Counted from the first letter of the stretch, positions 1 to 11,668 are shown. The stretch: DNA of 64,000 nt from Rhodopseudomonas sp. (GCF_013377015.1 NZ_JACABA010000001.1:1283912-1347911), one strand, 5' to 3'. Notes: generated by a model not told the origin, from the sequence alone. Program-made: numbers and translations.

Positions 1-1
1 G

Positions 2-2137
2 GCCAAGGCCGAACGCGAAGCCAAGAAGCGATTCGGCGAAGCCGAAGCCAAGGCTGCCGCCGAAGCCAAGCCCGTAACGACAGCCCGCGCACCCGGCGCC
101 GCCGTGCCTCCGGCACGTGCGCCCGGCGTTGCCGCCGACGCTACCGATGAGGATGAAGGTCCGCGCCAGATCCGCCGCGGTCCCGGCGGCGTCGCCCGTC
201 CGGTCACCCCGCCGAAGACCACCGCCAAGCCGGCGCCTGCCAAGCAGCGCGGCCGCCTGACCCTGGTCACCGCTTTGTCCGCCGACGACGTCCGCGAGCG
301 CTCGATCGCCTCGTTCCGTCGCCGCACCCAGCGCCTCAAGGGCCATCAGTCCAACGAGCCGAAGGAAAAGCTGGTCCGCGAGGTCATCATTCCGGAAGCT
401 ATCACCATCCAGGAACTCGCCAACCGTATGGCCGAGCGCGCCGTGGACGTGATCCGGCTGCTGATGAAGCAGGGCCAGATGGTGAAGATCACCGACGTGA
501 TCGACGCCGACACCGCCCAGCTGGTGGCCGAGGAAATGGGCCACACCGTCAAGCGCGTCGCCGAATCCGACGTTGAAGAAGGCCTGTTCGATATCGTCGG
601 CGACGACACCGACACCGAACCGCGCTCCCCGGTCGTCACCGTGATGGGCCACGTCGACCACGGCAAGACCTCGCTGCTCGATGCGCTGCGCCACGCCAAT
701 GTGGTGTCGGGCGAAGCCGGCGGCATCACCCAGCATATCGGCGCCTATCAGGTCACCTCGCCGGAAAGCGGCAAGAAGATCACCTTCATCGACACCCCCG
801 GCCACGCCGCGTTCACCGCGATGCGTGCCCGCGGCGCCAAGGTCACCGACATCGTTATCCTGGTGGTGGCCGCCGATGACGGCGTGATGCCGCAGACCAT
901 CGAGGCGATCAATCACGCCAAGGCGGCGAAGGTGCCGGTGATCGTCGCGATCAACAAGATCGACAAGCCCGACGCCAAGCCGGAGCGCGTCCGCACCGAA
1001 CTGCTGCAATACGGCGTGCAGGTTGAATCGCTCGGCGGCGACGTCGTCGATGTCGAGGTCTCGGCCAAGAACAAGACCAATCTCGACAAGCTGCTAGAAA
1101 TGGTGGCGTTGCAAGCCGAGTTGCTCGATCTCAAGACCAACACCAAACGTCCGGCCGAAGGCACCGTGATCGAAGCCAAGCTCGATCGCGGCCGCGGTCC
1201 GGTCGCCACCGTGCTGGTCCAGCGCGGCACCCTGCGGATCGGCGACATCATCGTCGCCGGCGCCGAAATGGGCCGCGTCCGCGCGCTGATCTCGGATCAG
1301 GGCATCACCCTCACCGAAGCCGGCCCCTCGGTGCCGGTCGAAGTGCTCGGCTTCAACGGCCCGCCGGAAGCCGGCGACCGCATGGCCGTGGTCGAGAGCG
1401 AAGCCCGCGCCCGCGAAGTCACCAGCTACCGTGCGCATCAGAAGCGCGAGAAGTCCGCCTCGGCCGTGTCCGGCCTGCGCGGCTCGCTCGAGCAGATGAT
1501 GAGCCAGCTCAAGACTACCGGCCGCAAGGACTTCCCGCTGATCATCAAGGCCGATGTGCAGGGCTCGCTGGAAGCTATCCTGGGCTCGCTTGAGAAACTC
1601 GGCACCGACGAAGTCACCGCCCGCATCCTGCATGCAGGGGTCGGCGGCATCTCGGAATCCGACGTCACGCTGGCGGAGGGCTTTAACGCCGCGATCATCG
1701 GCTTCAACGTCCGCGCCCATAAGGAAGCGGCCGCGGCCGCCAAGCGCAACGGCATCGAGATCCGCTACTACAACATCATCTACGACCTCGTCGACGACGT
1801 GAAGAAGGCGATGAGCGGCCTGCTCGCGCCGACCTTGCGCGAAACCATGCTCGGCAACGCGCTGATCCTGGAAGTGTTCAACATCTCCAAGGTCGGCAAG
1901 GTCGCTGGTTGCCGCGTCACCGACGGTTCGGTCGAGCGCGGCGCAAACGTCCGCTTGATCCGCGACAACGTCGTGGTTCACGAGGGCAAGCTGTCGACCC
2001 TGAAGCGTTTCAAGGACGAAGTGAAGGAAGTGCAGTCCGGTCAGGAATGCGGCATGGCGTTCGAGAGTTACGGCGACATGCGCGCCGGCGACGTCATCGA
2101 ATGTTATCGCGTGGAGACGATCCAGCGCTCGCTGTAA
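2..2137 (+). CDS. infB: Translation initiation factor IF-2 (5' end outside window)
   Basis: Open frame continues to the window start; G-domain motifs [24 protein letters not shown] and NKID; full IF-2 C-terminal domains. Confidence 0.98.
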   Translation, partial: AKAEREAKKRFGEAEAKAAAEAKPVTTARAPGAAVPPARAPGVAADATDEDEGPRQIRRGPGGVARPVTPPKTTAKPAPAKQRGRLTLVTALSADDVRERSIASFRRRTQRLKGHQSNEPKEKLVREVIIPEAITIQELANRMAERAVDVIRLLMKQGQMVKITDVIDADTAQLVAEEMGHTVKRVAESDVEEGLFDIVGDDTDTEPRSPVVTVMGHVDHGKTSLLDALRHANVVSGEAGGITQHIGAYQVTSPESGKKITFIDTPGHAAFTAMRARGAKVTDIVILVVAADDGVMPQTIEAINHAKAAKVPVIVAINKIDKPDAKPERVRTELLQYGVQVESLGGDVVDVEVSAKNKTNLDKLLEMVALQAELLDLKTNTKRPAEGTVIEAKLDRGRGPVATVLVQRGTLRIGDIIVAGAEMGRVRALISDQGITLTEAGPSVPVEVLGFNGPPEAGDRMAVVESEARAREVTSYRAHQKREKSASAVSGLRGSLEQMMSQLKTTGRKDFPLIIKADVQGSLEAILGSLEKLGTDEVTARILHAGVGGISESDVTLAEGFNAAIIGFNVRAHKEAAAAAKRNGIEIRYYNIIYDLVDDVKKAMSGLLAPTLRETMLGNALILEVFNISKVGKVAGCRVTDGSVERGANVRLIRDNVVVHEGKLSTLKRFKDEVKEVQSGQECGMAFESYGDMRAGDVIECYRVETIQRSL

Positions 2138-2172
2138 GTCCAAATCTTGCAGCGAGCCGTCGATCGATAATG

Positions 2173-2262
2173 GGCGTCATGGACGGACTTGGTCCGGCCA
2201 TCCACGTCTTACCTAAGACAAAGACAGGCGTGGATGCCCGCGACAAGCGCGGGCGTGACGCC
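2173..2262. repeat. REP-like nested palindromic element between infB and rbfA
   Basis: Outer GGCGTCA (2173-2179)/TGACGCC (2256-2262); ATCCACG/CGTGGAT; inner GTCTTA-CC-TAAGAC (2206-2219); GCCCGCG-ACAAG-CGCGGGC (2236-2254). Confidence 0.7.
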
Positions 2263-2278
2263 AATTTGAGAGACGACA

Positions 2279-2692
2279 ATGCCTCGCCATCACGAAAAGA
2301 GCACCAGCCCCGGCGGCTCGCAGCGTCAGTTGCGGGTCGGCGAGTTGGTGCGCCATGCCATCGCCGATATTCTTTCGCAGGGTGGCGTGCACGATCCGGT
2401 GCTGGAGACTCACTTGATCACCGTGCCGGAAGTCCGGATGTCGCCGGATCTCAAGCTCGCGACCGTCTATGTGATGCCGCTCGGCGGCCGCGACACCGAC
2501 ATCGTGCTGAAGGCGCTGGCGGCCAATAAGCCGTTCATCCGCACCGCGGTGGCGCACCGCGTTAATCTGAAATTCGCACCCGACCTTCGCTTCCGCATCG
2601 ACGAGCGATTCGCCGAGGCGGAACGAATAGAGAAATTATTGAGAACACCCGCGGTGCAAAAGGACCTCGAACCGGATTCGGACGGAAATTGA
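2279..2692 (+). CDS. rbfA: Ribosome-binding factor A
   Basis: RbfA-like sequence ([17 protein letters not shown]...[21 protein letters not shown]); infB-rbfA-truB order. Confidence 0.96.
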   Translation: MPRHHEKSTSPGGSQRQLRVGELVRHAIADILSQGGVHDPVLETHLITVPEVRMSPDLKLATVYVMPLGGRDTDIVLKALAANKPFIRTAVAHRVNLKFAPDLRFRIDERFAEAERIEKLLRTPAVQKDLEPDSDGN

Positions 2693-3804
2693 TGAACGTG
2701 ACCACGCCAGACGCCCTTCTCGACGCGCAGCATGTCGAATCGAACGGCGCTGATGAAAATATTTCTTCGCAGCCGATTCGTGCCGATCGTTCGCACAACG
2801 ATCCGCGCAACAACGGCCAGCGCGGCGGGAAGCAGCGCCAGAACAACCAGCCGCGGCGCGACAAGCGCGATGTCCATGGCTGGGTGGTGCTGGACAAGCC
2901 GATTGGCATGACCTCGACCCATGCGGTGGCGGTGGTGAAGCGGCTGTTTTCGGCCAAGCGCGCCGGCCACGCCGGCACGCTGGATCCGCTCGCCTCCGGC
3001 GGGCTGCCGATCGCGATGGGCGAAGCCACCAAGACCGTGCCGTTCGTCATGGACGGCCGCAAGCGCTACCGCTTCACGGTGGCGTGGGGCGAGGAGCGCG
3101 ACACCGACGACACCGAGGGCCAGGTCACCAAGTCGAGCGAGCTGCGCCCGACCCCGGAGGCGATTCGGGCGCTGCTGCCGCAGTTCACCGGGCGGATCGA
3201 GCAGACCCCGCCGCAATATTCCGCGATCAAGATCGCCGGCGAGCGCGCCTACGACATGGCGCGCGACGGCGAGGTCGTCCCGCTGGTCCCCCGCCCGGTC
3301 GAGATTCACGAATTAATCCTTACGGAACAAACAGATAGTGACCATTCGGTGTTCGAGGCGGAATGCGGCAAGGGCACCTATGTGCGGGCGCTGGCGCGGG
3401 ATCTGGGGCGGCTGCTCGGCTGCTACGGCCATATTTGCGAGCTGCGGCGGACCCTGGTCGGCCCGTTCCGCGAGGCGGACATGATTCCGCTGGAACAATT
3501 GCAGGCTTTGTGCGATAGAGCCGCGTCTGGCGAGGGTAGCCTCGCCGACGCGCTTTTGCCCGTTGAGACCGCGCTGGACGACATCCCGGCACTGGCCGTC
3601 ACACGGGCTGATGCGGCAAGGCTCCACCGGGGCCAGGCCGTTTTGTTGCGCGGACGGGATGCGCCCAATAGTAGCGGCACAGTCTATGTCACGGTGGCAG
3701 GCCGGCTTTTGGCCCTCGCCGAGATTGGCAATGGCGAACTCATCCCCAAGCGCGTGTTCAACCTGTCCGGACTGACCAGTTCGGCACGCAAGGAAAGTAT
3801 CTGA
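2692..3804 (+). CDS. truB: tRNA pseudouridine(55) synthase TruB
   Basis: [28 protein letters not shown] and [12 protein letters not shown] motifs; ATG at 2692. Confidence 0.96.
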   Translation: MNVTTPDALLDAQHVESNGADENISSQPIRADRSHNDPRNNGQRGGKQRQNNQPRRDKRDVHGWVVLDKPIGMTSTHAVAVVKRLFSAKRAGHAGTLDPLASGGLPIAMGEATKTVPFVMDGRKRYRFTVAWGEERDTDDTEGQVTKSSELRPTPEAIRALLPQFTGRIEQTPPQYSAIKIAGERAYDMARDGEVVPLVPRPVEIHELILTEQTDSDHSVFEAECGKGTYVRALARDLGRLLGCYGHICELRRTLVGPFREADMIPLEQLQALCDRAASGEGSLADALLPVETALDDIPALAVTRADAARLHRGQAVLLRGRDAPNSSGTVYVTVAGRLLALAEIGNGELIPKRVFNLSGLTSSARKESI

Positions 3805-3806
3805 CG

Positions 3807-4076
3807 ATGTCGATTACCGCAGAACGCAAAGCGGAAGTCATCAAGACCAATGCCAACAAGGCCGGCGACACCGGCTCGCCCGAGGTTCAGATCGCGATCC
3901 TGTCGGAACGCATCGCCAACCTCACCGGGCACTTCAAGACCCACGGCAAGGACAATCACTCCCGCCGCGGCCTGTTGAAGCTGGTGTCCACGCGCCGTTC
4001 GCTCCTCGACTACATCAAGAGGAAGGACGAGGCGCGCTACAAGGCGATGCTCGAGAAGCACAACATTCGCCGCTGA
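3807..4076 (+). CDS. rpsO: 30S ribosomal protein S15
   Basis: 89 aa; [35 protein letters not shown] is S15. Confidence 0.98.
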   Translation: MSITAERKAEVIKTNANKAGDTGSPEVQIAILSERIANLTGHFKTHGKDNHSRRGLLKLVSTRRSLLDYIKRKDEARYKAMLEKHNIRR

Positions 4077-4153
4077 TCGAATTTTCGCACGCGTAAACGA
4101 CGCAGTCTGGAAGCGGAAATCCGTTTCCATTCAAGCTGCGTCCGATTGTACTC

Positions 4154-4188
4154 CGTACAGGCGGAATCTGATTTGCCTGTACGTTTTT
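4154..4188 (+). terminator. Putative rho-independent terminator/attenuator after rpsO
   Basis: CGTACAGGC (4154-4162), 12-nt loop, GCCTGTACG (4175-4183), then TTTTT. Confidence 0.75.
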
Positions 4189-4406
4189 GCTCAGCAGCAT
4201 TCCGGCCGCTGGGCGACAAACGGGCCAAGTGCCCGCCGCGCGGGTTGATACCCGCACCGGGAGGATCGACGCCATTCTGGACCTGAAGACCATGGCAGGA
4301 TCGCCGGACGCTGACGCAATCGCTCGCTCAGCGTCTCGCAATCTTGCGCATGGTCTTTTGGTATTTGGCGTCGCTGCCTTTCGTGAACCCATGAAAGAAA
4401 CACGCA

Positions 4407-6566
4407 ATGTTCAATATTCATTCAGTCGAGATCGATTGGGGTGGTCGTCCGCTCCGGCTTGAAACCGGCAAGATCGCCCGTCAGGCCGACGGCGCCGTGC
4501 TCGCAACCTACGGTGAGACTGTGGTGCTCGCCACCGTGGTGGCCGCCAAGACCGCCCGCGAAGGCGTCGACTTCCTGCCGCTGACCGTCGATTACATCGA
4601 GAAGACCTACGCCGCCGGCCGCATTCCCGGCGGCTATTTCAAGCGCGAAGGCCGTCCGACCGAGAAGGAGACCCTGGTCTCCCGCCTGATCGACCGTCCG
4701 ATCCGTCCGCTGTTCGTCGACGGCTGGCGCAACGAGACCCAGGTCATCGTCACCGTGCTGTCGCACGACATGGAGAACGATCCCGACATTCTGGCTCTAG
4801 TCGCCTCCTCGGCGGCGCTGACCCTGTCGGGCGCGCCGTTCAAGGGCCCGATCGGCGCGGCGCGCGTCGGCTTCATCAACGACGAATACGTGCTCAATCC
4901 GGTACTCGACGAGATGATCGAGACCCAGCTTGATCTCGTCGTCGCCGGCACCGCCGACGCGGTGCTGATGGTGGAATCGGAAGCCAAGGAACTCAACGAA
5001 GACATCATGCTCGGCGCCGTGATGTTCGGTCACCGCCACTTCCAGCCGGTGGTGCAGGCGATCATCGAACTCGCCGAGAAGGCCGCCAAGGAACCACGCG
5101 ACGTCAAGGTCGTCGACGAGAGCGTGCTCGAGAAAGAGATCTTGGGCCTGATCGAGACCGAGCTGCGCGCCGCCTATGCCATTCCGGTCAAGCAGGATCG
5201 CTACGCCGCGGTCGGCAAGGCCAAGGAAAAGGTGATGGCGCACTACTTCCCGGAAGGCCAGGAGCCGCAATACGACAAGCTCCGGATCGCCGGCGTGTTC
5301 AAGGAGCTGGAAGCCAAGATCGTTCGCTGGAACATCCTGGACACCGGCAAGCGCATCGACGGCCGCGATTCCAAGACCGTGCGCCAGATCATCGCCCAGG
5401 TCGGCGTGCTGCCCCGCGCCCACGGTTCGGCGCTGTTCACCCGCGGCGAAACCCAGGCGCTGGTGGTGACCACGCTCGGCACCGGCGAGGACGAGCAGTA
5501 CATCGACTCGCTGGCCGGCACCTACAAGGAACAGTTCCTGCTGCACTACAACTTTCCTCCCTACTCGGTCGGTGAAACCGGACGCATGGGCGGCACCAAG
5601 CGTCGCGAGATCGGCCACGGCAAGCTCGCCTGGCGCGCGATACATCCGGTGCTGCCGCCGCATCACGAGTTCCCCTACACCGTGCGGGTGGTCTCCGAGA
5701 TCACCGAGTCGAACGGCTCGTCCTCGATGGCCTCGGTCTGCGGCGCGTCCCTCGCGCTGATGGATGCCGGCGTGCCGTTGAAGCGGCCGACCGCGGGCAT
5801 CGCGATGGGTCTGATCCTGGAAGGCGAGCGCTTCGCGGTGCTCTCCGACATCCTCGGCGACGAGGATCATCTTGGCGACATGGACTTCAAGGTCGCCGGC
5901 ACCGATGTCGGCATCACCTCGCTGCAGATGGACATCAAGATCGCTGGCATCACCGAAGAGATCATGAAGGTCGCGCTCGGCCAGGCCAAGGACGGACGCA
6001 TTCACATTCTCGGTGAGATGTCGAAGGCGCTGACCAACGCCCGCGCCGAACTCGGCGAATACGCGCCGCGGATCGAGACCTTCAAGATCGCCACCGACAA
6101 GATCCGGGAAGTGATCGGCACCGGCGGCAAGGTGATCCGCGAGATCGTCGAAAAGACCGGCGCCAAGGTCAATATCGACGACGACGGCACCGTCAAGGTG
6201 GCGTCCTCCGACGGTGAATCGATCAAGGCCGCGATCAAGTGGATCAAGTCGATCGCGTCCGACCCCGAGCTCAACGCGATCTATGACGGCACCGTGGTCA
6301 AGGTCATGGAGTTCGGCGCCTTCGTGAACTTCTTCGGCGCCAAGGACGGCCTGGTCCACATCAGCCAGCTCGCTCCGGGCCGGGTGCAGAAGACCTCCGA
6401 CGTCGTCAAGGAAGGCGACAAGGTCAAGGTCAAGCTGCTCGGCTTCGACGATCGCGGCAAGACGCGTTTGTCGATGAAGGTGGTCGATCAGGTCACCGGC
6501 GAGGATCTCGAGGCCAAGCAGAAGGCCGCCGAGGCCGCCGCGCCCCGCGAAGCTGCCGGCGAGTAA
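4407..6566 (+). CDS. pnp: Polyribonucleotide nucleotidyltransferase
   Basis: 719 aa with RNase PH domains, KH domain ([15 protein letters not shown]) and S1 domain. Confidence 0.98.
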   Translation: MFNIHSVEIDWGGRPLRLETGKIARQADGAVLATYGETVVLATVVAAKTAREGVDFLPLTVDYIEKTYAAGRIPGGYFKREGRPTEKETLVSRLIDRPIRPLFVDGWRNETQVIVTVLSHDMENDPDILALVASSAALTLSGAPFKGPIGAARVGFINDEYVLNPVLDEMIETQLDLVVAGTADAVLMVESEAKELNEDIMLGAVMFGHRHFQPVVQAIIELAEKAAKEPRDVKVVDESVLEKEILGLIETELRAAYAIPVKQDRYAAVGKAKEKVMAHYFPEGQEPQYDKLRIAGVFKELEAKIVRWNILDTGKRIDGRDSKTVRQIIAQVGVLPRAHGSALFTRGETQALVVTTLGTGEDEQYIDSLAGTYKEQFLLHYNFPPYSVGETGRMGGTKRREIGHGKLAWRAIHPVLPPHHEFPYTVRVVSEITESNGSSSMASVCGASLALMDAGVPLKRPTAGIAMGLILEGERFAVLSDILGDEDHLGDMDFKVAGTDVGITSLQMDIKIAGITEEIMKVALGQAKDGRIHILGEMSKALTNARAELGEYAPRIETFKIATDKIREVIGTGGKVIREIVEKTGAKVNIDDDGTVKVASSDGESIKAAIKWIKSIASDPELNAIYDGTVVKVMEFGAFVNFFGAKDGLVHISQLAPGRVQKTSDVVKEGDKVKVKLLGFDDRGKTRLSMKVVDQVTGEDLEAKQKAAEAAAPREAAGE

Positions 6567-6599
6567 CGCGCGCAGCAATTGCCAAATAGCGATGGGCAA

Positions 6600-6629
6600 G
6601 GGGGCGGCCGAAAGGCCGCCCCCTTTTTT
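6600..6629 (+). terminator. Rho-independent terminator of pnp
   Basis: GGGGGCGGCC-GAAA-GGCCGCCCCC followed by TTTTTT. Confidence 0.95.
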
Positions 6630-7043
6630 GCAGGCGTCCGCGCTATATCGTCGCTTGGCCGCAATCCGATTTCGGTGCGGCAGGCGATGCCGCGGAATAG
6701 CGCGGACACTTACCTCGTATGACTACCAGTCATCAAATTATTCCGCCAGCGGTTGCAATGCAACACGACTGATCGGCACTCCATTTGCCATCGAGCGTCA
6801 TCAATTATCAACTGGGGGTTGCTGGGGGTTGCTGCAAGTTTCGCTTTGGTACACGGCACTACACGTCAATTATCAACCAGGCGCCCACAGCGCATTGGGT
6901 GGGGCGGTATTTGAGCTACCCGTGTCATTACGGGGCTAGTTGAAAGTTAAGGCAATTCAAACACACTCAAACCATTGCGAACAGAGCATCTCACGTCATT
7001 GCCGAGCGTCGCGAAACCCATCCACTCCCGAGGTCCCAGCCAG

Positions 7044-8726
7044 ATGTACCCGTTCTCGAAACGCGCCGGTGGCGATCACACCGCGGCTATGCTCGATGCG
7101 ATCAACCGCTCGCAGGCGGTGATCGAATTCGACATGAATGGCACCGTGCTCACCGCCAACGAGAATTTTCTCAATGCGCTCGGCTACACGCTTGATGAGA
7201 TCAAGGGCAAGCATCACAGCATGTTCGTCGACCCGGCGATGCGCGACAGCGCCGAGTACCGGGATTTCTGGAGCGCCCTGAACGCGGGCAAATATCAAGC
7301 CGGGGAATTCAAACGCATCGCCAAGGGTGGCAAGGATATCTGGATCCAGGCGTCATACAATCCGATCCTCGACAAGCAGGGCAAGCCACTCTGCGTCGTC
7401 AAATACGCCACTGACATCACCGCGGCAAAGATGCGCAGCATGGAGGATGCCGGCAAGATCCAGGCGATCGGCCGCGCCCAGGCGGTGATCGAATTCGCGA
7501 TGGACGGCACCATCCTCACCGCCAATGAGAACTTCCTGACGACGCTCGGCTACACACTCGCCGAGATCAAGGGGAAGCACCACAGCATGTTCGTCGAGCC
7601 GGCGCTCCGCGACGGCGCCGCCTATCGTGACTTCTGGGCCAGCCTCAATCGCGGCGATTATCTGGCCGCCGAATACAAGCGGATCGGCAAGGGCGGGAAG
7701 GAAGTCTGGATTCTTGCTTCCTACAACCCGATCCTCGACGACAGGGGCAAGCCGTTCAAGGTGGTCAAATTCGCCACCGACGTGACGGAGCAGAAGCTGG
7801 CGACTGCGGATCTGGCCGGTCAGATCGCCGCGATCGGCAAGTCGCAGGCCGTCATCGAGTTCAACATCGACGGCACAATTATCAGCGCCAATGACAATTT
7901 CCTGCACGCGCTGGGATATTCGCTCGGCGAGATCAAGGGCCGGCACCACAGCATGTTCGTCGACCCGGCGGAGCGCGACACGCCGGCCTATCGCGAATTC
8001 TGGGCGGCGCTGGGCCGCGGCCAGTACCAGGCCGCCGAGTACAAGCGGATCGGCAAGGGCGGACGCGAGATCTGGATTCAAGCGTCCTACAATCCGATCC
8101 TCGACCTCAACGGCAAGCCTTTCAAGGTGGTGAAATACGCCACCGACACCACCAGGCAGGTGCTGACGCGGATGGGCAACGAGCGCGTCCGGGGCATGAT
8201 GGAGTCGGTCGCCGCCGGCGCCGAGGAACTCAACGCCTCGGTCCGGGAGATCTCGGAAGCGATGACGAAATCGCGGCAGACCGCGCTGTCAGCGGTCAGC
8301 GAGGTCGAGGCTGCTGATACCCAGGCGCAGCGGCTCAACGACGCGGCGCAGGCGATGAGCGGCATCGTCGAACTGATCGGTCACATCACCGGTCAGATCA
8401 ACCTGTTGGCGCTGAACGCGACGATCGAATCCGCCCGCGCCGGCGAGGCCGGCCGCGGCTTCGCGGTGGTGGCCTCCGAGGTGAAAAACCTCGCCAACCA
8501 GGCCAAGCAGGCGACCGACAAAATCGGTCAGGAGATCGAGAATCTGAATGGCATTTCCGGCGATGTCGTGGGGGCGCTGAACAAGATCAAGACGGCGATC
8601 CAGAACGTCAGCGAATATGTCACCACTACCGCGGCAGCGGTCGAGGAACAGAGCACCGTCACCGCCGAGATGTCGTCGAGCATGCAGCGCGCGGCATCCG
8701 AGGCAGCCGCGATCTCGAACGGCTAG
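7044..8726 (+). CDS. Soluble methyl-accepting chemotaxis protein with three tandem PAS domains
   Basis: Three PAS repeats of about 122 aa, then MCP hairpin tip [33 protein letters not shown]; no transmembrane segment seen; ATG at 7044 preferred over 6975. Confidence 0.92.
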   Translation: MYPFSKRAGGDHTAAMLDAINRSQAVIEFDMNGTVLTANENFLNALGYTLDEIKGKHHSMFVDPAMRDSAEYRDFWSALNAGKYQAGEFKRIAKGGKDIWIQASYNPILDKQGKPLCVVKYATDITAAKMRSMEDAGKIQAIGRAQAVIEFAMDGTILTANENFLTTLGYTLAEIKGKHHSMFVEPALRDGAAYRDFWASLNRGDYLAAEYKRIGKGGKEVWILASYNPILDDRGKPFKVVKFATDVTEQKLATADLAGQIAAIGKSQAVIEFNIDGTIISANDNFLHALGYSLGEIKGRHHSMFVDPAERDTPAYREFWAALGRGQYQAAEYKRIGKGGREIWIQASYNPILDLNGKPFKVVKYATDTTRQVLTRMGNERVRGMMESVAAGAEELNASVREISEAMTKSRQTALSAVSEVEAADTQAQRLNDAAQAMSGIVELIGHITGQINLLALNATIESARAGEAGRGFAVVASEVKNLANQAKQATDKIGQEIENLNGISGDVVGALNKIKTAIQNVSEYVTTTAAAVEEQSTVTAEMSSSMQRAASEAAAISNG

Positions 8727-8762
8727 GACCTCACCCGCCCGCGCGGCGGGATTCCAGCAAGC

Positions 8763-8789
8763 ACGGGCGGCCGCAAGGTCGCCCGTTTT
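8763..8789 (+). terminator. Rho-independent terminator after the chemoreceptor gene
   Basis: ACGGGCGGCC-GCAA-GGTCGCCCGT (one G-U pair) followed by T residues. Confidence 0.8.
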
Positions 8790-8950
8790 GCGTCCGCGCG
8801 CTGCCGACCGCGGCCGGGCGACCGTCGCGAATTGCGCTCGGCGCGGCCCAATGGCACAACAGCCCGGTAAAAACAAAACAGAAGCCGCGACAAACGGCCG
8901 GCAAGGCTGCCCGCCGAAGTGTCGCCGGACTTCCATCCGGAGGAACGATA

Positions 8951-10534
8951 TTGCGTGACGAGCATGCGCCAGGCGTGGTGGGACCGTTTGCTGGCCTTGA
9001 TGTGCCGTGGTTGCTGCGGATGCAGGCCGAACTGCGCCGCGATCATCCATTCCTGATCTGGGCGCCATTCGACGCACCGGCACGGAGCTGGAGTTACGGC
9101 GAGTTTTACGACCGCGTCGGCGCGCTCGCCGCGGGGCTGGCGAAGCGCGGCATCAGGCCCGGCGAATACGTCCTGATCCATCTCGACAATTGCATCGAGG
9201 CGATGCTGACCTGGTTCGCCTGCGTCGAACTCGGCGCCGTCGCGGTCACCACCAACACCCGTTCGGCGCCGGCGGAAATCGAATATTTCGCCGAACATTG
9301 CGGCGCTGTCGCCGCCATCACCCAGCCGGCCTATGCCGAGCTGGTCGCCGGCAATTGCAGCAAGCTGCGCTGGATCGCGGTGATCGCGCACGACGCCGGC
9401 GCGGCGCCGGCGCAAGGCCACGGCGTGCCGCCCGCCGAGCGGTTCGAGGCGCTGTTCGCCGACAGCGCCGACCGGCCGCGCCGACCGATCGATCCGATGG
9501 CGCCCTGCAGCGTGCAGTACACCTCCGGCACCACGTCGCGCCCGAAGGCGGTGCTGTGGACCCACGCCAATGCGCTGTGGGGCGGCAAGGTCAACGCCGC
9601 GCATCAGACGCTGCGCGCCGACGATGTGCACATGGCCTATCTGCCGCTGTTCCACACCAACGCGTTGGCCTATTCGATGCTGTCGACGCTGTGGGTCGGC
9701 GGCTCCTGCGTGATCCAGCCGCGGTTCTCGGCGCGGCGATTCTGGAGCACCGCGCGCGAGCATCGCTGCAGCTGGAATTCGACCATCGGGTTCTGCATGA
9801 AGGCGCTGCTGGAGCACGACATCCCGAAACAGCACAGCTTCCGGCTGTGGGGGACGGCGTTCTGCGAGCCAGCGGCGTTTGCGGCGTTCGGCATCAAGAT
9901 CGTCGGCTGGTGGGGGATGACCGAGACCATCACCCACGGCATCATCGGTGAGGTCGACCAGCCCAACATCCCGATGGCGATCGGCCGTGCCGCCACCGAA
10001 TATGGCATCCGCGTCACCGACGACGACGGCCGTCCGACCGCGGTCGGCGGCACCGGCAATCTGCTGATCAAGGGCGTGCCCGGGCTGTCGCTGTTCAAGG
10101 AGTACCTGCACAACGAGGCCGCCACTCGCGATAGTTTCGATGCGCATGGCTATTTCATCACCGGCGACCGCGTCACCTTGCTGGAGCGCGGCTTCATCAA
10201 ATTCGGCGATCGCGCCAAGGATATGCTGAAGGTCGGCGGCGAAAATGTCGCGGCGTCGGAGATCGAGCAGGTGGTCGCCACGGTGGCCGGCGTGCGCGAA
10301 GCCGCTGTGGTGGCCAAGAAGCATCCGATGCTCGACGAGGTCCCAGTGGTGTTCGTGATCCCGAGCGCCGGGGTGGCCGCGGCGGCGCCTGATCTGCAGG
10401 ACAGGGTAATAGCCGCGTGCCGCGGCGCACTGGCGGATTTCAAGGTACCGCGTGAAATCCGCCTGGTCGACGAAATGCCGCGCTCGACCTTGGAAAAGGT
10501 GGCGAAAGCGGAACTGCGCAAATTGCTGGAGTGA
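8951..10534 (+). CDS. AMP-binding acyl-CoA synthetase/ligase family protein
   Basis: YTSGTTSRPKAVLWTHAN AMP-binding motif; GDRAKDMLKVGGENVAASEIE; C-terminal LEKVAKAELRK; TTG start, exact start uncertain. Confidence 0.9.
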   Translation: MRDEHAPGVVGPFAGLDVPWLLRMQAELRRDHPFLIWAPFDAPARSWSYGEFYDRVGALAAGLAKRGIRPGEYVLIHLDNCIEAMLTWFACVELGAVAVTTNTRSAPAEIEYFAEHCGAVAAITQPAYAELVAGNCSKLRWIAVIAHDAGAAPAQGHGVPPAERFEALFADSADRPRRPIDPMAPCSVQYTSGTTSRPKAVLWTHANALWGGKVNAAHQTLRADDVHMAYLPLFHTNALAYSMLSTLWVGGSCVIQPRFSARRFWSTAREHRCSWNSTIGFCMKALLEHDIPKQHSFRLWGTAFCEPAAFAAFGIKIVGWWGMTETITHGIIGEVDQPNIPMAIGRAATEYGIRVTDDDGRPTAVGGTGNLLIKGVPGLSLFKEYLHNEAATRDSFDAHGYFITGDRVTLLERGFIKFGDRAKDMLKVGGENVAASEIEQVVATVAGVREAAVVAKKHPMLDEVPVVFVIPSAGVAAAAPDLQDRVIAACRGALADFKVPREIRLVDEMPRSTLEKVAKAELRKLLE

Positions 10535-10555
10535 GCACGGCTATGCGGCGGCGCC

Positions 10556-11668
10556 TCAGGATCCGAACGCGACCGGACGGAATGCCTGCAACAGCCGCTG
10601 GTCGATCTTGTCGCCAAGCGATTCCATGCGGGCGAAGGCCCGCGCGCGGGTCAGGGGCTCATGCCCGGCCCGCTTCGCCACCATCGAGGCATAGATGTCC
10701 ACCACGGTGGTGATGCGGACGATATCGCTGATCTGATCGCCATGCAGGCCATCGGGATAGCCGCTGCCGTCGAGCAATTCGTGATGATGCAGCACGACGT
10801 CGAGGGTTTCGCGCGGGAAACTGCCCTGCGCCACCAGTGCGTTGAAGCCGAGCCGCGGGTGTTCGCGGAACGCCGCGAGTTGATCACCGGCCAGATTATC
10901 GTAATTGTCGAGCACCGCGACATCGACATACGCCTTGCCGACGTCGTACAGCAACGCCGCGCGGGTCAGCCTGCGCTGATCCTCCTCTCGCATGCCGAGG
11001 TGCTGGGCGAACGCGACTGAAAAGCCGGTCGCGAACAGGCATAGCCGATAGCTCTCATTGTGATGCCGGCCGACCGCGGCGAGCCACTCCCGCAGCGACG
11101 ATTTCTTGATCGCCTTCAGGATATGGCCTTCCGCCTGCTTGATGTCGTCGAAGCTCAGCGCCCGTCCGGCCGGCAGCCGCTCAAACATTTTGACCAGCAC
11201 GGCATGCGCCGCGGAGACGCCCTTGTTCAACGCCTCGGCGCTGGCGGCCTCGGTGTCTTCATCCGGGTCAGGAAACGCCGCCTGGATCCGCAGCAGGATG
11301 TCACGCGCATCGAACGGCCGCGCGATGGTGTCGGTGGCGCCCAGCGCCCAGGCCTGCATCGAGCCGTGATGCAACTCGTCCGCGAGCACGAACAGCCGCG
11401 GCACCGGCTTGTAGGCGCCGGCGAGCAGCTTGCGACGAATCTGCTGCACGCTGTCGGCCGATCGCAAATTGATGTCGACCACGATTCCGGAAAGCTGTTT
11501 CGAGGGGGCGTCCGGTAGCTCGGCGGTCGGGACCACTTCAACGTCAGCGACGCGCGCCAGAATCCCCGCCAGATCCCGACTGCGATCGCCGCGGTCGGAG
11601 GCGAGCAGCAGACGCCGTCGCGCCGCAGGTTGTTTGGCTATTGCAGATTGCTTGGCTAAAGCCGTCAT
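10556..11668 (-). CDS. Response regulator-like protein with HD-GYP-type domain (degenerate HD motif)
   Basis: REC-like N terminus (GIVVDINL), C-terminal HHELLDGSGYPDGL; HD position reads YD (LLYDVGKA); ATG at 11668. Confidence 0.85.
   Translation of the reverse strand: MTALAKQSAIAKQPAARRRLLLASDRGDRSRDLAGILARVADVEVVPTAELPDAPSKQLSGIVVDINLRSADSVQQIRRKLLAGAYKPVPRLFVLADELHHGSMQAWALGATDTIARPFDARDILLRIQAAFPDPDEDTEAASAEALNKGVSAAHAVLVKMFERLPAGRALSFDDIKQAEGHILKAIKKSSLREWLAAVGRHHNESYRLCLFATGFSVAFAQHLGMREEDQRRLTRAALLYDVGKAYVDVAVLDNYDNLAGDQLAAFREHPRLGFNALVAQGSFPRETLDVVLHHHELLDGSGYPDGLHGDQISDIVRITTVVDIYASMVAKRAGHEPLTRARAFARMESLGDKIDQRLLQAFRPVAFGS

Noticed and set aside
4797-6599. 600-aa ORF antisense to pnp
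   Set aside because: Shadow ORF caused by codon bias; no recognisable motifs.
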